DNA of 64,000 bases from Ferruginibacter sp. (GTDB lineage: Bacteria; Bacteroidota; Bacteroidia; Chitinophagales; Chitinophagaceae), in the NCBI GenBank assembly GCA_028288705.1, contig JAQBNH010000007.1:310001-374000 (forward strand). Direction: 5' to 3'. Below are positions 16,459 through 26,099 of this stretch, in pieces (position 1 is the stretch's first letter; the number at the start of each line of letters is the position of its first letter). Made by a program: the position numbers and the translations under genes. Below the pieces are notes generated by a model, which was not told where the DNA came from, did not search any database, and saw only the letters and a list, made by a program, of their open reading frames with translations.

Positions 16459-18168
16459 ATGAAAAAAATCGCGATCCCATTTTCGCTTGCATTGGTGCTC
16501 TCATTTTCCCTGTTAAATGGTTTCGCGCAATTGTTTGACAACAAATCTTACCCGCAAAATTATTTTGTCTGGCCTGTTGACGCCAAGATCGCGATTGTTG
16601 CGAATTTCGGCGAACTGCGCCCCAATCATTATCATATGGGCCTCGATTGCAGAACAGATCAGAAAGAAAATGTACGCGTGCTGGCTTCCGCTCCCGGCTA
16701 TATCGCCAAAGTGAAGATTGAACCGTTTGGTTTTGGACGCTGCATTTATATCAATCATCCAAATGGTTTCACCACGCTTTACGCTCATTTAAATAATTTT
16801 AATCCTGCGCTGGAAAAATATGTAACCGAACAACAATACAAACAAAAAAGCTGGCGCGTTTTCCTGGACATTCCGGCTAATCTTTTCCCGGTGAACCAGG
16901 GCGACTTTATTGCATACAGCGGAAATACCGGTGGCTCGCAGGGCCCGCACGTTCATTTCGAGATCAGGGAAACTAAAACCGATAAAGTTTTAAACCCGTT
17001 GCTATTTAATATGCCGCTGGAAGACCGCATTGCGCCGGATGTTTTGCGGCTCGCTGTTTACGACAGAACAAAAAGCACATATGAACAAACGCCCCGTTAC
17101 ATCCCGATCCGCAAACTAAATGGCGTATACAGCCCGGTTAGCGGAATGGTGAATGTGAACAGCAGCAAGGCCAGTTTTGCAATCACTGCCTACGACAGGT
17201 ATAATGGCGCCAACAACCAGAACGGCATTTACGAAGCAACGTTATATGATAATGATAAAGCCGTTTGTGGCTTCAGGATGAACAATATCAGTTATGACGA
17301 AACACGGTATTTAAATGCGCACATCGATTACAAAACCAGGAGCAACGGCGGACCGTTTTTGCAACATCTCTCGCGGTTGCCCGGATATACAAATGGCATT
17401 TACAGCGGAGATGGCAGCGATGGGGTGATTGATCTCACTGCGGGAGAAACTCATGCCGTGAAGATCATCGTTGCGGATGCCGCAGGCAATAAATCCCAGG
17501 TGAATTTTATGCTGAATTCAACAGCAACGGCTGCTCCTGCTGCGCCGGCGATGAGCAGCACTCGTTTTCAACCTGGCGCTGTCAATATTTTTGAAAACAG
17601 CAATGCAAGCTTTTATCTGCCTGAAAACTACCTCTACGATTCCTTTAATTTTATATACCATGAAACGCCCGCCGCGAATGGCAAAACGATTTTCCAGTTG
17701 CACAATCCATCTGTACCGCTGCAAGGCTACTTCACTATAAAACTGAAAGATCATTTGTTGTATGCTGCCAGTGATAAAATGGTGATGCAGCGCTTTTATG
17801 GCGGCAAAAAAGATTATGTGAAAGCGGTTTTTGAAAAAGGCTGGTATAAGGCTACGTTCCGCGAGTTTGGAAATTTTCAGCTGATGATCGATGAAGAACC
17901 GCCGGTGGTAAATGCAGTAGGCTTTCGCGATAATATGAATGCAGCAGGACTGAAACGGCTCGTATTTTCAGTTTCAGACAATACAGAAGAGATCAATAGT
18001 TTCACTGCCCTGCTCGATGGCAACTGGCTGCGTTTTTCAAATGATAAGGGCAGAAATTTTATTTATAATTTTGATGAATATTGCGGCTCCGGCGCGCATG
18101 AACTGAAGATCAGGGTAGAAGACCAGGTAGGCAATGTAACGGAAAGGACTTACCATTTTACAAGATAA
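16459..18168 (+). CDS. Secreted M23-family metallopeptidase
   Basis: From the ATG at 16459 the protein has 569 residues and starts with a signal peptide (MKKIAIPFSLALVL, cleaved near GFAQ). An upstream TTG in the same frame would only add a polar extension before the signal peptide. The M23 (LytM) domain occupies about residues 30-175 with zinc motifs HMGLD (H59, D63) and HVH (H164, H166), so it looks catalytically complete. The remaining 400 residues are beta-rich and not recognised. M23 enzymes cut peptidoglycan peptides in the periplasm. It is first in a tight run with bcp (2-bp gap), a small HExxH gene and a subtilase. Confidence 0.88.
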   Translation: MKKIAIPFSLALVLSFSLLNGFAQLFDNKSYPQNYFVWPVDAKIAIVANFGELRPNHYHMGLDCRTDQKENVRVLASAPGYIAKVKIEPFGFGRCIYINHPNGFTTLYAHLNNFNPALEKYVTEQQYKQKSWRVFLDIPANLFPVNQGDFIAYSGNTGGSQGPHVHFEIRETKTDKVLNPLLFNMPLEDRIAPDVLRLAVYDRTKSTYEQTPRYIPIRKLNGVYSPVSGMVNVNSSKASFAITAYDRYNGANNQNGIYEATLYDNDKAVCGFRMNNISYDETRYLNAHIDYKTRSNGGPFLQHLSRLPGYTNGIYSGDGSDGVIDLTAGETHAVKIIVADAAGNKSQVNFMLNSTATAAPAAPAMSSTRFQPGAVNIFENSNASFYLPENYLYDSFNFIYHETPAANGKTIFQLHNPSVPLQGYFTIKLKDHLLYAASDKMVMQRFYGGKKDYVKAVFEKGWYKATFREFGNFQLMIDEEPPVVNAVGFRDNMNAAGLKRLVFSVSDNTEEINSFTALLDGNWLRFSNDKGRNFIYNFDEYCGSGAHELKIRVEDQVGNVTERTYHFTR

Positions 18169-18170
18169 CT

Positions 18171-18647
18171 ATGACGCATTTACAGGAAGGAAAAAAAGCG
18201 CCGGCATTTTCGGCACAGGATCAAAACGGGGAGATAGTTTCATCGAAAGATTTTACCGGCAAAAAGCTGGTCGTATATTTTTATCCCGAAGACATGACAG
18301 AAACCTGCACCATCCAGGCCTGCAATCTCCGCGATCATTTTGGCCTGCTTAAAAACAACGGCATAAAGGTCATTGGCATCAGTCCTGATGAGCCGAAGAA
18401 ACATAAAAAGTTTGAAACAAAATACGATCTGCCCTTCACGTTACTGGCAGATCCGGAACATAAGATCATTGATAAATACGGTGTTTGGGGTGAAAAAAAA
18501 TTGTACGGCCGCGAATACCTGGGTTTACACCGAACGACTTTTTTGATAGATGAGAAAGGCATCATCCGGAAGATCTTCCTGAAGCCAAAAAGCAAGCAGC
18601 ATGCTGAAGAAATCCTCGCAGCATGGGCTGATCTTGAAAAGAAATAA
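18171..18647 (+). CDS. bcp: Thioredoxin-dependent thiol peroxidase (BCP/PrxQ)
   Basis: The 158-residue protein is a peroxiredoxin of the BCP/PrxQ type. The peroxidatic cysteine C46 sits in TETCTIQAC and the resolving cysteine C51 five residues later, as in E. coli BCP. The motifs FYPEDMTETC and GVWGEKK (the latter where family members have GVWGEK) support this. It reduces hydroperoxides in the cytoplasm using thioredoxin. Start and stop lie within 2 bp of both neighbours, which suggests one transcript with the M23 peptidase before it and the small HExxH gene after it. Confidence 0.95.
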   Translation: MTHLQEGKKAPAFSAQDQNGEIVSSKDFTGKKLVVYFYPEDMTETCTIQACNLRDHFGLLKNNGIKVIGISPDEPKKHKKFETKYDLPFTLLADPEHKIIDKYGVWGEKKLYGREYLGLHRTTFLIDEKGIIRKIFLKPKSKQHAEEILAAWADLEKK

Positions 18648-18649
18648 TT

Positions 18650-18946
18650 ATGCTTCCGCAAGGCATTAACATCAAAGAAAGATCATGGCTGGCCGCTATT
18701 GCCGCCAGAAAATTAGGAAGCCGGCAAGTCGCCATGGTGTTAGGAAAAACGATTCACCTGGCAGGCCTTTCCAGGCAGGAATTTTTGGCAGATGAACGTT
18801 GGGTAAAGCATGAACTTTGCCATGTAAAACAATTTGCAGACCATGGATTTTTTATGTTCCTGATGAAATATCTTTATGAGTCGGTCAGAACCGGCTATCA
18901 TGCGAATAAGTTTGAGGCGGAAGCGAGAGCAGCCGAAGAGCAGTAG
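18650..18946 (+). CDS. Small HExxH protein (DUF4157-like)
   Basis: The 98-residue protein has one clear motif, KHELCHVKQF, with H54, E55 and H58 in a zinc-protease-like HExxH arrangement. The surrounding text resembles the DUF4157 family, in which this short domain often occurs alone or attached to toxins. No signal peptide is visible. The third zinc ligand could be the E of KFEAEARAAEE near the C-terminus. Proteolytic activity is not proven for such small forms. It lies 2 bp after bcp and 16 bp before a large secreted protease. Confidence 0.65.
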   Translation: MLPQGINIKERSWLAAIAARKLGSRQVAMVLGKTIHLAGLSRQEFLADERWVKHELCHVKQFADHGFFMFLMKYLYESVRTGYHANKFEAEARAAEEQ

Positions 18947-18962
18947 CCGATAATTCAAATCC

Positions 18963-21740
18963 ATGCGTTACCTAAAGATCATTTCGCCGCTGCTGCTTAT
19001 TCTATTGCTGCTACCTGAGCGGTCGTTCTGCCAGCAGCAAAAATTGCTGCAACCTTACCATAGTTTTTTTTCAGCAACGCAAACAGGCCAATACCTTACA
19101 GTTTCAACACTGAAAACAATCAGGGAAAATCCGGGCTGGAAATTATTGCGTCAACTAAACGATTCTGTTTTTATTATTAGCGCTAAAACTGCGCCTGCCC
19201 ATTCATTACCGGCAAACAACTACTGGAAACTTTCACCCACTCTTTTAGCCAAATCCGGCGACCTGATTTTCCCGCAATCGTTGCTTGTAATGGCAGATCG
19301 TAAGGACGCATTGTTGAATTGGGCGGAATGGGGGAAAAGGGAAATTCAGCCAACAGCAAATCCCGATATTTTTATGGTAGCCATCCGGGAGCTGGCATCT
19401 TTCAACGAATTGCTTCAATTGGAGGCGGTGAGTTTTGTTGGAGAAAACCATCAAACCATCCGCGAAGAATTGCAGATCAATAACCTCGATCTGAGCACCA
19501 ATAAAATCAATAAAATGCACAGCCGTTATCCTTCGCTCAATGGCGCAGGCATGACCATTTCCATTAAAGAAAACAATCCCGATTCAACAGACATAGATTT
19601 TAAAGGGCGATATGTGGGTAATCCCCTTGCAGCGCCGAACCCAAGTTCTCACGCAGGCATTATGGCTACGATGGCGTCAGGCGGGGGAAATAGCTGGTAT
19701 CGCGGCAAGGGCGTGGCATGGGGCGCGAACATCAGCTCATCCAGTTCAGCCAATTTGCTGCCTGATGCAGCCAGTAATTACCTGCAGTACGGCATCAGCG
19801 TCCAGAATCATTCATACGGAGTTGGAATCGAAAATTTTTACGGTGCCGATGCCGCCGCTTATGATGCGTCCAGCCTGGTAAATGATCAATTGCTGTTCGT
19901 TTTTTCCGCAGGTAACTCCGGGCTATTGCAATCATCAACAGGAAGTTATTCAGCCATTGCCGGTTATGCAAACCTGACGGGCAGCTTTAAACAGGCGAAA
20001 AATATTATCACCGTTGGCGCTGTAGATTCTTTTGCGCAGGTGCCCAATTTAAGTTCGCGCGGACCAGCATTCGACGGTCGCCTGAAACCGGAACTGGTGG
20101 CCTATGGTGAAGACGGGAGCTCTGGCGCTGCAGCATTGGTTTCCGGAACAGCAGCGGTGTTACAGCAAGCCTATAAAAATGTAAACGCTGGCGCAACGCC
20201 TTCGTCCGCGTTAATAAAAGCGGCTATTCTTAACAGTTGTACCGATGTTGGAACCCCGGGCATTGATTTTAAATCGGGCTATGGAAATCTTGATGCATCG
20301 AAAGCAGTGGAAGCGATTCTGCAGCAACATTATTTTTCGGGCACAGTCAACAATGGTGGAACAACTTCTTTTATTTTAAGCGTTCCATCCGGCATCAGCA
20401 AATTAAAAGTGATGCTTGTTTGGAATGATGTTCCTGCGGCTGCCAATGCGTTTCGTGCTTTACAAAATGACCTGGATCTTAAAGTCAGTTCTGCCACAGG
20501 AACCTGGCTGCCATGGGTGTTGAATCCTTCTCCCTCCATTGATTCGCTCATTTTGTTGCCCGTTAGAAAACGTGACAGCCTGAATAATACCGAACAGGTA
20601 ACGATCGATGCGCCGGCTGCCGGGACTTACCAGCTGACGGTAAACAGTTTTACAATGACGACTGCGGCACAATCCTTTTCGATCGTTTATCAAATAGATA
20701 CACTGCAAACATTTTCCTGGGATTTTCCTGCAGCGCAGGATAACATCTTCCCTGCAGTCACTAACCTGGTTCGCTGGACCAGCAACCTGCCGGGCAATGG
20801 AACAATCGAATATAGTATTGACGGAACCGCCTGGACACCGGTGGCAACAGTACCGCTCACTGCAACTAATTTTCGCTGGCCGGCACCGGATACAAATGCC
20901 CTCGCCATGCTGCGTATGCGGGTAGGCTCCTCTGTTTATTTATCAGACAGTTTTTCCATTTCTGCGAAGCCGGATCTTCATATCGGGTTCAATTGCGCCG
21001 ACTCCATATTGCTGTACTGGACGAAATTGAAAGGCATCTCTTCTTATACATTGTTTAATCCTGGCACCAAATACCTGCAGCCGTTTTTCAATGTGGCAGA
21101 TACGCAGGTCGTATTACCGAAGAGTTTGCTGAGTAATGGCAATATCGCTGTGGCGTCAGTTTTGGGAGCGCGCACGGGCGTAAAAAGCTACACAACGGAT
21201 TACCATACCCAGGGAGTGGACTGTTATTTCAGTAACCTGATTGCAGACCTGCTGAACATTGACCAGGGGAAACTCCAGTTAAGCCTCGGAACCACCTACC
21301 AGGTTGCTAAAATTGTTTTTGAGAAAAAAGTTGGCAACGCATTTATAACGCTGTCTCAAACTACTGCTATAAACAGCTTGCAGTACAATACTGTTGATCC
21401 GCTTTTGCAAAAGGGGTTGAGCCTGTATCGGGTGGCCTTACACCTCCGCGACGGAAGCATCTTGTATAGTAATATTGTTTCCATCCTTTATTTACAAGGC
21501 GATGAGCTGATTGTGTTTCCGAACCCGGTACAACAAAAAGAATTTATTCACCTCCGTTTTGCGGCGATTAAAAATCAGGTGGTTCGCCTGGCAGATATCA
21601 GGGGAAGAGTTGTCTTTCGTAAAAAGATGACTTCCACCGACTTCCAGTTTCCTGCAGATTATGCGAAGGGAATTTACCTGTTGTCGGTGGAAGATCCCCT
21701 GTCTAAAACTGTCATTAATCAGCGCATCGTCATTCTCTAA
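18963..21740 (+). CDS. Secreted S8 subtilase with type IX secretion sorting domain
   Basis: This 925-residue protein has a signal peptide (cleaved near FCQQ), a prodomain, a subtilisin-like domain (about residues 190-450), a beta-rich middle and a C-terminal type A sorting domain (VFPNP, then GIYLLSVED and a final RIVIL). Catalytic residues seen are H230 in SHAGIMATM, the oxyanion N of FSAGNSG and S387 in GSSGAA. The aspartate motif is unusual (SIKENNPDSTDID instead of DTG), as in other Bacteroidota enzymes of this group. It is exported by the Sec pathway and then the type IX system to the cell surface or medium. Confidence 0.88.
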   Translation: MRYLKIISPLLLILLLLPERSFCQQQKLLQPYHSFFSATQTGQYLTVSTLKTIRENPGWKLLRQLNDSVFIISAKTAPAHSLPANNYWKLSPTLLAKSGDLIFPQSLLVMADRKDALLNWAEWGKREIQPTANPDIFMVAIRELASFNELLQLEAVSFVGENHQTIREELQINNLDLSTNKINKMHSRYPSLNGAGMTISIKENNPDSTDIDFKGRYVGNPLAAPNPSSHAGIMATMASGGGNSWYRGKGVAWGANISSSSSANLLPDAASNYLQYGISVQNHSYGVGIENFYGADAAAYDASSLVNDQLLFVFSAGNSGLLQSSTGSYSAIAGYANLTGSFKQAKNIITVGAVDSFAQVPNLSSRGPAFDGRLKPELVAYGEDGSSGAAALVSGTAAVLQQAYKNVNAGATPSSALIKAAILNSCTDVGTPGIDFKSGYGNLDASKAVEAILQQHYFSGTVNNGGTTSFILSVPSGISKLKVMLVWNDVPAAANAFRALQNDLDLKVSSATGTWLPWVLNPSPSIDSLILLPVRKRDSLNNTEQVTIDAPAAGTYQLTVNSFTMTTAAQSFSIVYQIDTLQTFSWDFPAAQDNIFPAVTNLVRWTSNLPGNGTIEYSIDGTAWTPVATVPLTATNFRWPAPDTNALAMLRMRVGSSVYLSDSFSISAKPDLHIGFNCADSILLYWTKLKGISSYTLFNPGTKYLQPFFNVADTQVVLPKSLLSNGNIAVASVLGARTGVKSYTTDYHTQGVDCYFSNLIADLLNIDQGKLQLSLGTTYQVAKIVFEKKVGNAFITLSQTTAINSLQYNTVDPLLQKGLSLYRVALHLRDGSILYSNIVSILYLQGDELIVFPNPVQQKEFIHLRFAAIKNQVVRLADIRGRVVFRKKMTSTDFQFPADYAKGIYLLSVEDPLSKTVINQRIVIL

Positions 21741-21837
21741 TTTGCAACCGCGTTACAATAAGATTTTTGGATGATATGCTAATGTTTTCATAATTTTTGG
21801 TTGTTAAAAACCTTTTCTTATAAAAATTGTCGCTATT

Positions 21838-22647
21838 ATGAAAAAAATTCTTGTTTGCAGTTTGATGCTAGCCTCATTGTATTCCTGTAAAAAAACTTCC
21901 GACCAGGCGATGGAGTCTGACGGTATTTCTTCGGAAACAAAAGCAAAAATTTCTAATCTTGGTTTTTCTTCGAGCAATGTTCACAAAACGGATGAAGGGT
22001 ATATCGTAGAGGGCGATATCGTTTTGACAGATGAATTGCTGAACAGCACACCGGAACAAACGCTGATGCGTATCGCGGGTGATGAACAATACAGAACTAC
22101 TAACCTGGTAAAAAATCTTCCACGTGTCATTAAAGTTGCTGTTACCGGCCTGGGTACTGCGTTCGTTTCAGGAACAGACCTTGCGATTGCACGTTATAAT
22201 GCACTGGGTTTGAAAATGACTTTCCAGCGTGTTACTTCGGGCAGTGCTGATATTACGATCCAGGGTTTCAACCAGGGTCCTAGTGGCGGTTACATTACAC
22301 TTGGCTCATCCGGTTTCCCTACAAGACAAGGGAATCCTTATGGTACTGTAAAGATGAACACTAATCAATATGCTTATGGTTCAAACCCTGATGTAAATTA
22401 TGTAGGAAGTGTGATCCAGCATGAGATCGGTCATTGTATCGGTATGCGTCATACAGATTATTACAACAGGGCTTATAGCTGCGGCGGCGCTGCTTCTAAT
22501 GAAGGGGCTTCCAATGTTGGCGCTATCCTGATCCCTGGCACCCCGTCAACTGCTAACGCAGGTTCATGGATGCTGGCTTGTTCAAATGGCGGCGATCGTA
22601 CCTTCAACAGCAATGATGTTATCGGGTTGAACTATCTCTACAAATAG
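21838..22647 (+). CDS. M57-family metalloprotease lipoprotein
   Basis: The 269-residue protein starts with a lipoprotein signal (MKKILVCSLMLASLYSC, lipobox cysteine at 17). The catalytic segment HEIGHCIGMRH (H195, E196, H199, H205) is a full metzincin motif HExxHxxGxxH and matches the M57 group of 'dual-action HEIGH' metallopeptidases. It should act outside the inner membrane, anchored by its lipid. The substrate is unknown. It follows the subtilase by about 100 bp of A/T-rich DNA, probably with its own promoter. A strong bidirectional terminator separates it from convergent birA. Confidence 0.88.
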   Translation: MKKILVCSLMLASLYSCKKTSDQAMESDGISSETKAKISNLGFSSSNVHKTDEGYIVEGDIVLTDELLNSTPEQTLMRIAGDEQYRTTNLVKNLPRVIKVAVTGLGTAFVSGTDLAIARYNALGLKMTFQRVTSGSADITIQGFNQGPSGGYITLGSSGFPTRQGNPYGTVKMNTNQYAYGSNPDVNYVGSVIQHEIGHCIGMRHTDYYNRAYSCGGAASNEGASNVGAILIPGTPSTANAGSWMLACSNGGDRTFNSNDVIGLNYLYK

Positions 22648-22663
22648 ACCCATACGATTTAAT

Positions 22664-22694
22664 AAAAAAGCCCTGCAAAAAACAGGGCTTTTTT
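22664..22694. terminator. Bidirectional terminator between the M57 protease and birA
   Basis: AAAAAAGCCCTG (22664-22675) and CAGGGCTTTTTT (22683-22694) form a perfect 12-bp stem with a 7-nt loop and U tracts in both directions, fitting for two convergent genes. Confidence 0.85.
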
Positions 22695-22701
22695 TATGTT
22701 T

Positions 22702-23484
22702 TCAGAGCCACTCCACCGAACCAAACTCAAAGGCGTTTTCTCCGTGTGAACCTGTAATCAATTTCCCGTTCTCTATTACTTCTTTCACTTCCGTTTCAAA
22801 AACGCGGTTTTCGTGCCGCATCTTCATTTTTCTGCCCCTGCCATACAATTTACTGTTGTATTCAGTAAGTTTCTCTGCAAACGGAACGGATCCGATCTTT
22901 TCGACTTCTTCCAAAACCATTTCGTAAATCTGGTGGGCTAAAGTAACCGTATCGTACATTTTGCGGGTTACCTGGTGAAGTGAAACAGGGTTTTTCATTC
23001 CTTGCCGGAAACTCTCCTGGTTCACGTTAAAGCCAATGCCTGCCACTGCAAATTTCCATTCTTCTCCCTGCACCTGGTTTTCAATCAGGATGCCTCCTGC
23101 CTTTCTGTCACGCCAATATATATCGTTGGGCCATTTTATAAAACAATCGTCACCGGCAAACTGGCTTAGAAATCGATGACAAGCTAGAGAAACTGCTACC
23201 GAAAGCTGGAAGCTTTGAACCAGTGAAAGTCCCTGTGGATAAAGCACAATGCTTAGCGCAATGTTTTGCCGGTGACCGGTTTGCCAGGTTTTTCCACGTT
23301 GTCCTTTACCCGCCGTTTGTTCGTGTGCAAACCATGCCATACCGTGCTTCGCCAAACCCGCATGAACCTTCCGCATGGCATAGTTGTTGGTACTATCCAC
23401 GCTATTCAAAATGCTAAATAAATCCGCAGGCCTCATAATATCTCGACAGGTAAGAAAAGAATTGTACTTTTGATAAAGATGCAA
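22702..23484 (-). CDS. birA: Biotin--[acetyl-CoA-carboxylase] ligase, single-domain
   Basis: The 260-residue protein contains the biotin ligase core: SVDSTNNYAM near residue 30, the biotinyl-AMP loop GKGQRGKTW, KWPNDIY, and a GILIEN segment. There is no N-terminal helix-turn-helix, so it is a class I ligase that biotinylates carboxylase carrier proteins but does not repress biotin genes. The start is uncertain: a second methionine 16 residues in (23436) would give the more usual N-terminus. It is divergent from rsfS with only about 67 bp between the starts. Confidence 0.93.
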   Translation of the reverse strand: MHLYQKYNSFLTCRDIMRPADLFSILNSVDSTNNYAMRKVHAGLAKHGMAWFAHEQTAGKGQRGKTWQTGHRQNIALSIVLYPQGLSLVQSFQLSVAVSLACHRFLSQFAGDDCFIKWPNDIYWRDRKAGGILIENQVQGEEWKFAVAGIGFNVNQESFRQGMKNPVSLHQVTRKMYDTVTLAHQIYEMVLEEVEKIGSVPFAEKLTEYNSKLYGRGRKMKMRHENRVFETEVKEVIENGKLITGSHGENAFEFGSVEWL

Positions 23485-23551
23485 GCTACTATTTTTTCTG
23501 CCTGCTAATCATGGGTTTTCCATGGAATTATATAAATAAAATGAATTTAGT

Positions 23552-23956
23552 TTGAACAATCTTACCGCCTTACAAAGCCGTAAAAAAGCTCTTACCCGGC
23601 TTACACGCAATAGCAAAATCTTCAAAACAATTATCAACGCGATCCAGGAGAAAAAAGGAGAGAAGATCGTAAGCCTTGATCTTCGTAAAATACCCGAAGC
23701 CGTAGCTGATTTTTTTATCATATGTGAAGCAAGCAACAATACCCAATTGAGAGCCATTGCTGATTTTGTGGAATTTGACGTGAAGGAAAAATGTAACGAA
23801 CCCGCCTATAAACATGAAGGTCGCCAGGCACAGCAATGGATCCTGATCGATTACGTAAATGTGGTTGTTCATATCATGCTTCCGGAACCCCGCAAATTTT
23901 ACCAGCTGGAAGAAATGTGGAGTGACGCTTCTTCGATGGAGCATCCCGATCAATAG
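23552..23956 (+). CDS. rsfS: Ribosome silencing factor RsfS
   Basis: The 134-residue protein matches RsfS (YbeB/Iojap): IVSLDLRKIPEAVADFFIICEASNNTQ, then KHEGRQAQQWILIDYVNVVVHIM and a final YQLEEMW. It binds ribosomal protein uL14 on the 50S subunit and blocks joining when nutrients are scarce. No in-frame ATG precedes the conserved part; the ATG at 23541 is out of frame and runs into a stop, so TTG at 23552 is the likely start. It begins the probable operon rsfS-ftsH-lutC; rsfS next to ftsH is often seen in Bacteroidota. Confidence 0.93.
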   Translation: MNNLTALQSRKKALTRLTRNSKIFKTIINAIQEKKGEKIVSLDLRKIPEAVADFFIICEASNNTQLRAIADFVEFDVKEKCNEPAYKHEGRQAQQWILIDYVNVVVHIMLPEPRKFYQLEEMWSDASSMEHPDQ

Positions 23957-23990
23957 GACTTTTTACACAGGCTATCCTGAAACTTAAGAA

Positions 23991-26090
23991 ATGGCACAAC
24001 CAAATATGAATCAGCAAAATACTAAAAGAAAGATCTCCCCGGATAATATTCCGCCAGTTGGCGAAGACCCTAAGAAAAAACCAAGGTTCAATATTTACTG
24101 GATCTACGGTATTCTTTTCCTTTCCATCATTGCCTGGAACCTTTACCGCAGTGTAAACAGCGCGGGCATTGAAATTAATCCAGTTCACTACCAGGACATA
24201 TTAAAGGCAGGTGATGTTTCTCAGGACGCAAAAGAAAAAGAGAAAAACGGATTGGTAGTTGTTCGGAATAAAAAGATCGTACGCCTGTTTCTTAATCCTG
24301 ACAGCGTAAAAAACAAGCCCGGACTTTATAAAACGTTTCTTACCGGCGACGAGTATACCATGCTCAGCAAAGCCTCAGCACCCCAGGTATATTTCAGTAT
24401 CGTAGAAGATAAATCTTTTGGTCCGGAGCTAAACACTTTTTACAAAGACAATCCAACGGTTAAGCAAATTCAACCCGTTTATACCGACGAAGGTGAATGG
24501 TTTGGCCAGGTGGTAAGCACGCTACTGCCAATCTTATTGATTGGACTGTTATTCGTGATGATGATGCGAAAAGTGGGCGGACCCGGTGGCAGTGGCGGAC
24601 CCGGTGGCATTTTCAATATTGGAAAATCAAAGGCAACATTATTTGATAAAGGCACACGCGTGAACATCAATTTCGGTGACGTTGCCGGTTTGGATGAAGC
24701 AAAAGTGGAAGTAATGGAGATCGTTGATTTCCTGAAAAATCCTAAAAAATATACCGCACTCGGTGGTAAGATCCCGAAAGGCGCTTTACTCGTTGGCCCT
24801 CCGGGTACGGGTAAAACTTTACTGGCAAAAGCAGTTGCCGGCGAAGCGCAGGTTCCTTTCTTCAGCCTGAGTGGTAGTGATTTCGTGGAGATGTTTGTTG
24901 GTGTTGGTGCGAGCCGCGTTCGTGACCTGTTTAAGCAGGCACGTGAAAAAGCACCTTGTATCATTTTCATTGATGAGATCGATGCGATTGGCCGTGCACG
25001 TGGCAAGAACGTGATGATGAGTAACGATGAAAGGGAAAATACCCTCAACCAATTGCTCGTGGAAATGGATGGTTTCGGAACCGATTTAGGCATTATCATC
25101 CTGGCGGCAACCAATCGTCCGGATGTACTGGATAACGCCTTACTTCGCCCGGGCCGCTTCGACAGGCAGATCACCATCGATCGCCCGGACCTCGTTGGCC
25201 GCGAAGCCATCTTCAAAGTTCACCTGATTCCAATCAAAATTTCTCAGAAACTGGATATTCATAAACTCGCAGAACAAACTCCGGGATTTGCCGGTGCGGA
25301 TATCGCCAATGTTTGTAATGAAGCCGCGTTGATTGCAGCAAGGAAGAACAAAGATGCGGTGGATATGAGCGACTTCCAGGATGCAATTGATCGTGTGATT
25401 GGCGGACTTGAAAAAAAGAATAAGATCATATCTCCTGAAGAAAAAGAGATCATTGCTTACCATGAAGCGGGTCATGCGATCTGTGGCTGGTACCTGGAGC
25501 ATGCTTATCCTTTATTGAAAGTAACGATCGTTCCGCGCGGTACGGCTGCATTAGGTTATGCGCAATACACACCAAAGGAGCAATACTTATATAATACCGA
25601 TCAACTGATCGACCAGATCTGTATGACGCTGGGTGGCCGTGCAAGTGAAGATATTTTCTTCGGCAAAATCAGCACCGGTGCCAGTAACGATCTGCAACAG
25701 ATCACCAAGATCGCCTACAGCATGGTGACCATGTATGGTATGAATGACAAAGTAGGTAATATCAGTTTCTACGATCCTTCTCAGGAAAATTATTTCACCA
25801 AACCTTATAGCGAGGAAACTGGTAAAATGATTGATGAAGAAGTTCGAAAACTGATCGACGGCGCTTATGTGAAAACGAAAGAATTGCTGACAGAAAAACG
25901 GGAAGCCGTTGAATTACTGGCGAAAGAGTTATTGGTGAAAGAAGTATTGTTCAAAAGTGATGTAGAAGCCCTGATCGGTAAAAGGCCATACGAAGAGAAG
26001 AAATTACTCGATGTAGAACCTGAAACGCTGATCGCCCCGGAACCATCCACCACACTGCCGGATGAACTGAAAAATCCACCGAATATTTAA
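23991..26090 (+). CDS. ftsH: ATP-dependent zinc metalloprotease FtsH
   Basis: The 699-residue membrane AAA protease has two membrane helices (about residues 35-52 and 172-192) around a periplasmic domain, then the AAA module with Walker A GPPGTGKT (269-276), Walker [12 protein letters not shown] and the zinc site HEAGH (491-495). [12 protein letters not shown] linker precedes the AAA domain. FtsH degrades unassembled membrane proteins and selected cytoplasmic proteins. It begins 34 bp after rsfS, and the lutC-like gene follows after 9 bp. All catalytic motifs are intact and the length is usual for Bacteroidota. Confidence 0.98.
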   Translation: MAQPNMNQQNTKRKISPDNIPPVGEDPKKKPRFNIYWIYGILFLSIIAWNLYRSVNSAGIEINPVHYQDILKAGDVSQDAKEKEKNGLVVVRNKKIVRLFLNPDSVKNKPGLYKTFLTGDEYTMLSKASAPQVYFSIVEDKSFGPELNTFYKDNPTVKQIQPVYTDEGEWFGQVVSTLLPILLIGLLFVMMMRKVGGPGGSGGPGGIFNIGKSKATLFDKGTRVNINFGDVAGLDEAKVEVMEIVDFLKNPKKYTALGGKIPKGALLVGPPGTGKTLLAKAVAGEAQVPFFSLSGSDFVEMFVGVGASRVRDLFKQAREKAPCIIFIDEIDAIGRARGKNVMMSNDERENTLNQLLVEMDGFGTDLGIIILAATNRPDVLDNALLRPGRFDRQITIDRPDLVGREAIFKVHLIPIKISQKLDIHKLAEQTPGFAGADIANVCNEAALIAARKNKDAVDMSDFQDAIDRVIGGLEKKNKIISPEEKEIIAYHEAGHAICGWYLEHAYPLLKVTIVPRGTAALGYAQYTPKEQYLYNTDQLIDQICMTLGGRASEDIFFGKISTGASNDLQQITKIAYSMVTMYGMNDKVGNISFYDPSQENYFTKPYSEETGKMIDEEVRKLIDGAYVKTKELLTEKREAVELLAKELLVKEVLFKSDVEALIGKRPYEEKKLLDVEPETLIAPEPSTTLPDELKNPPNI

Positions 26091-26099
26091 TGGTCGTTC

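Noticed and set aside
24479-25216. 245-codon open frame antisense to ftsH
   Set aside because: It lies wholly inside ftsH, its product is rich in serine, proline and arginine as expected for an antisense shadow of a conserved gene, and it has no family features.
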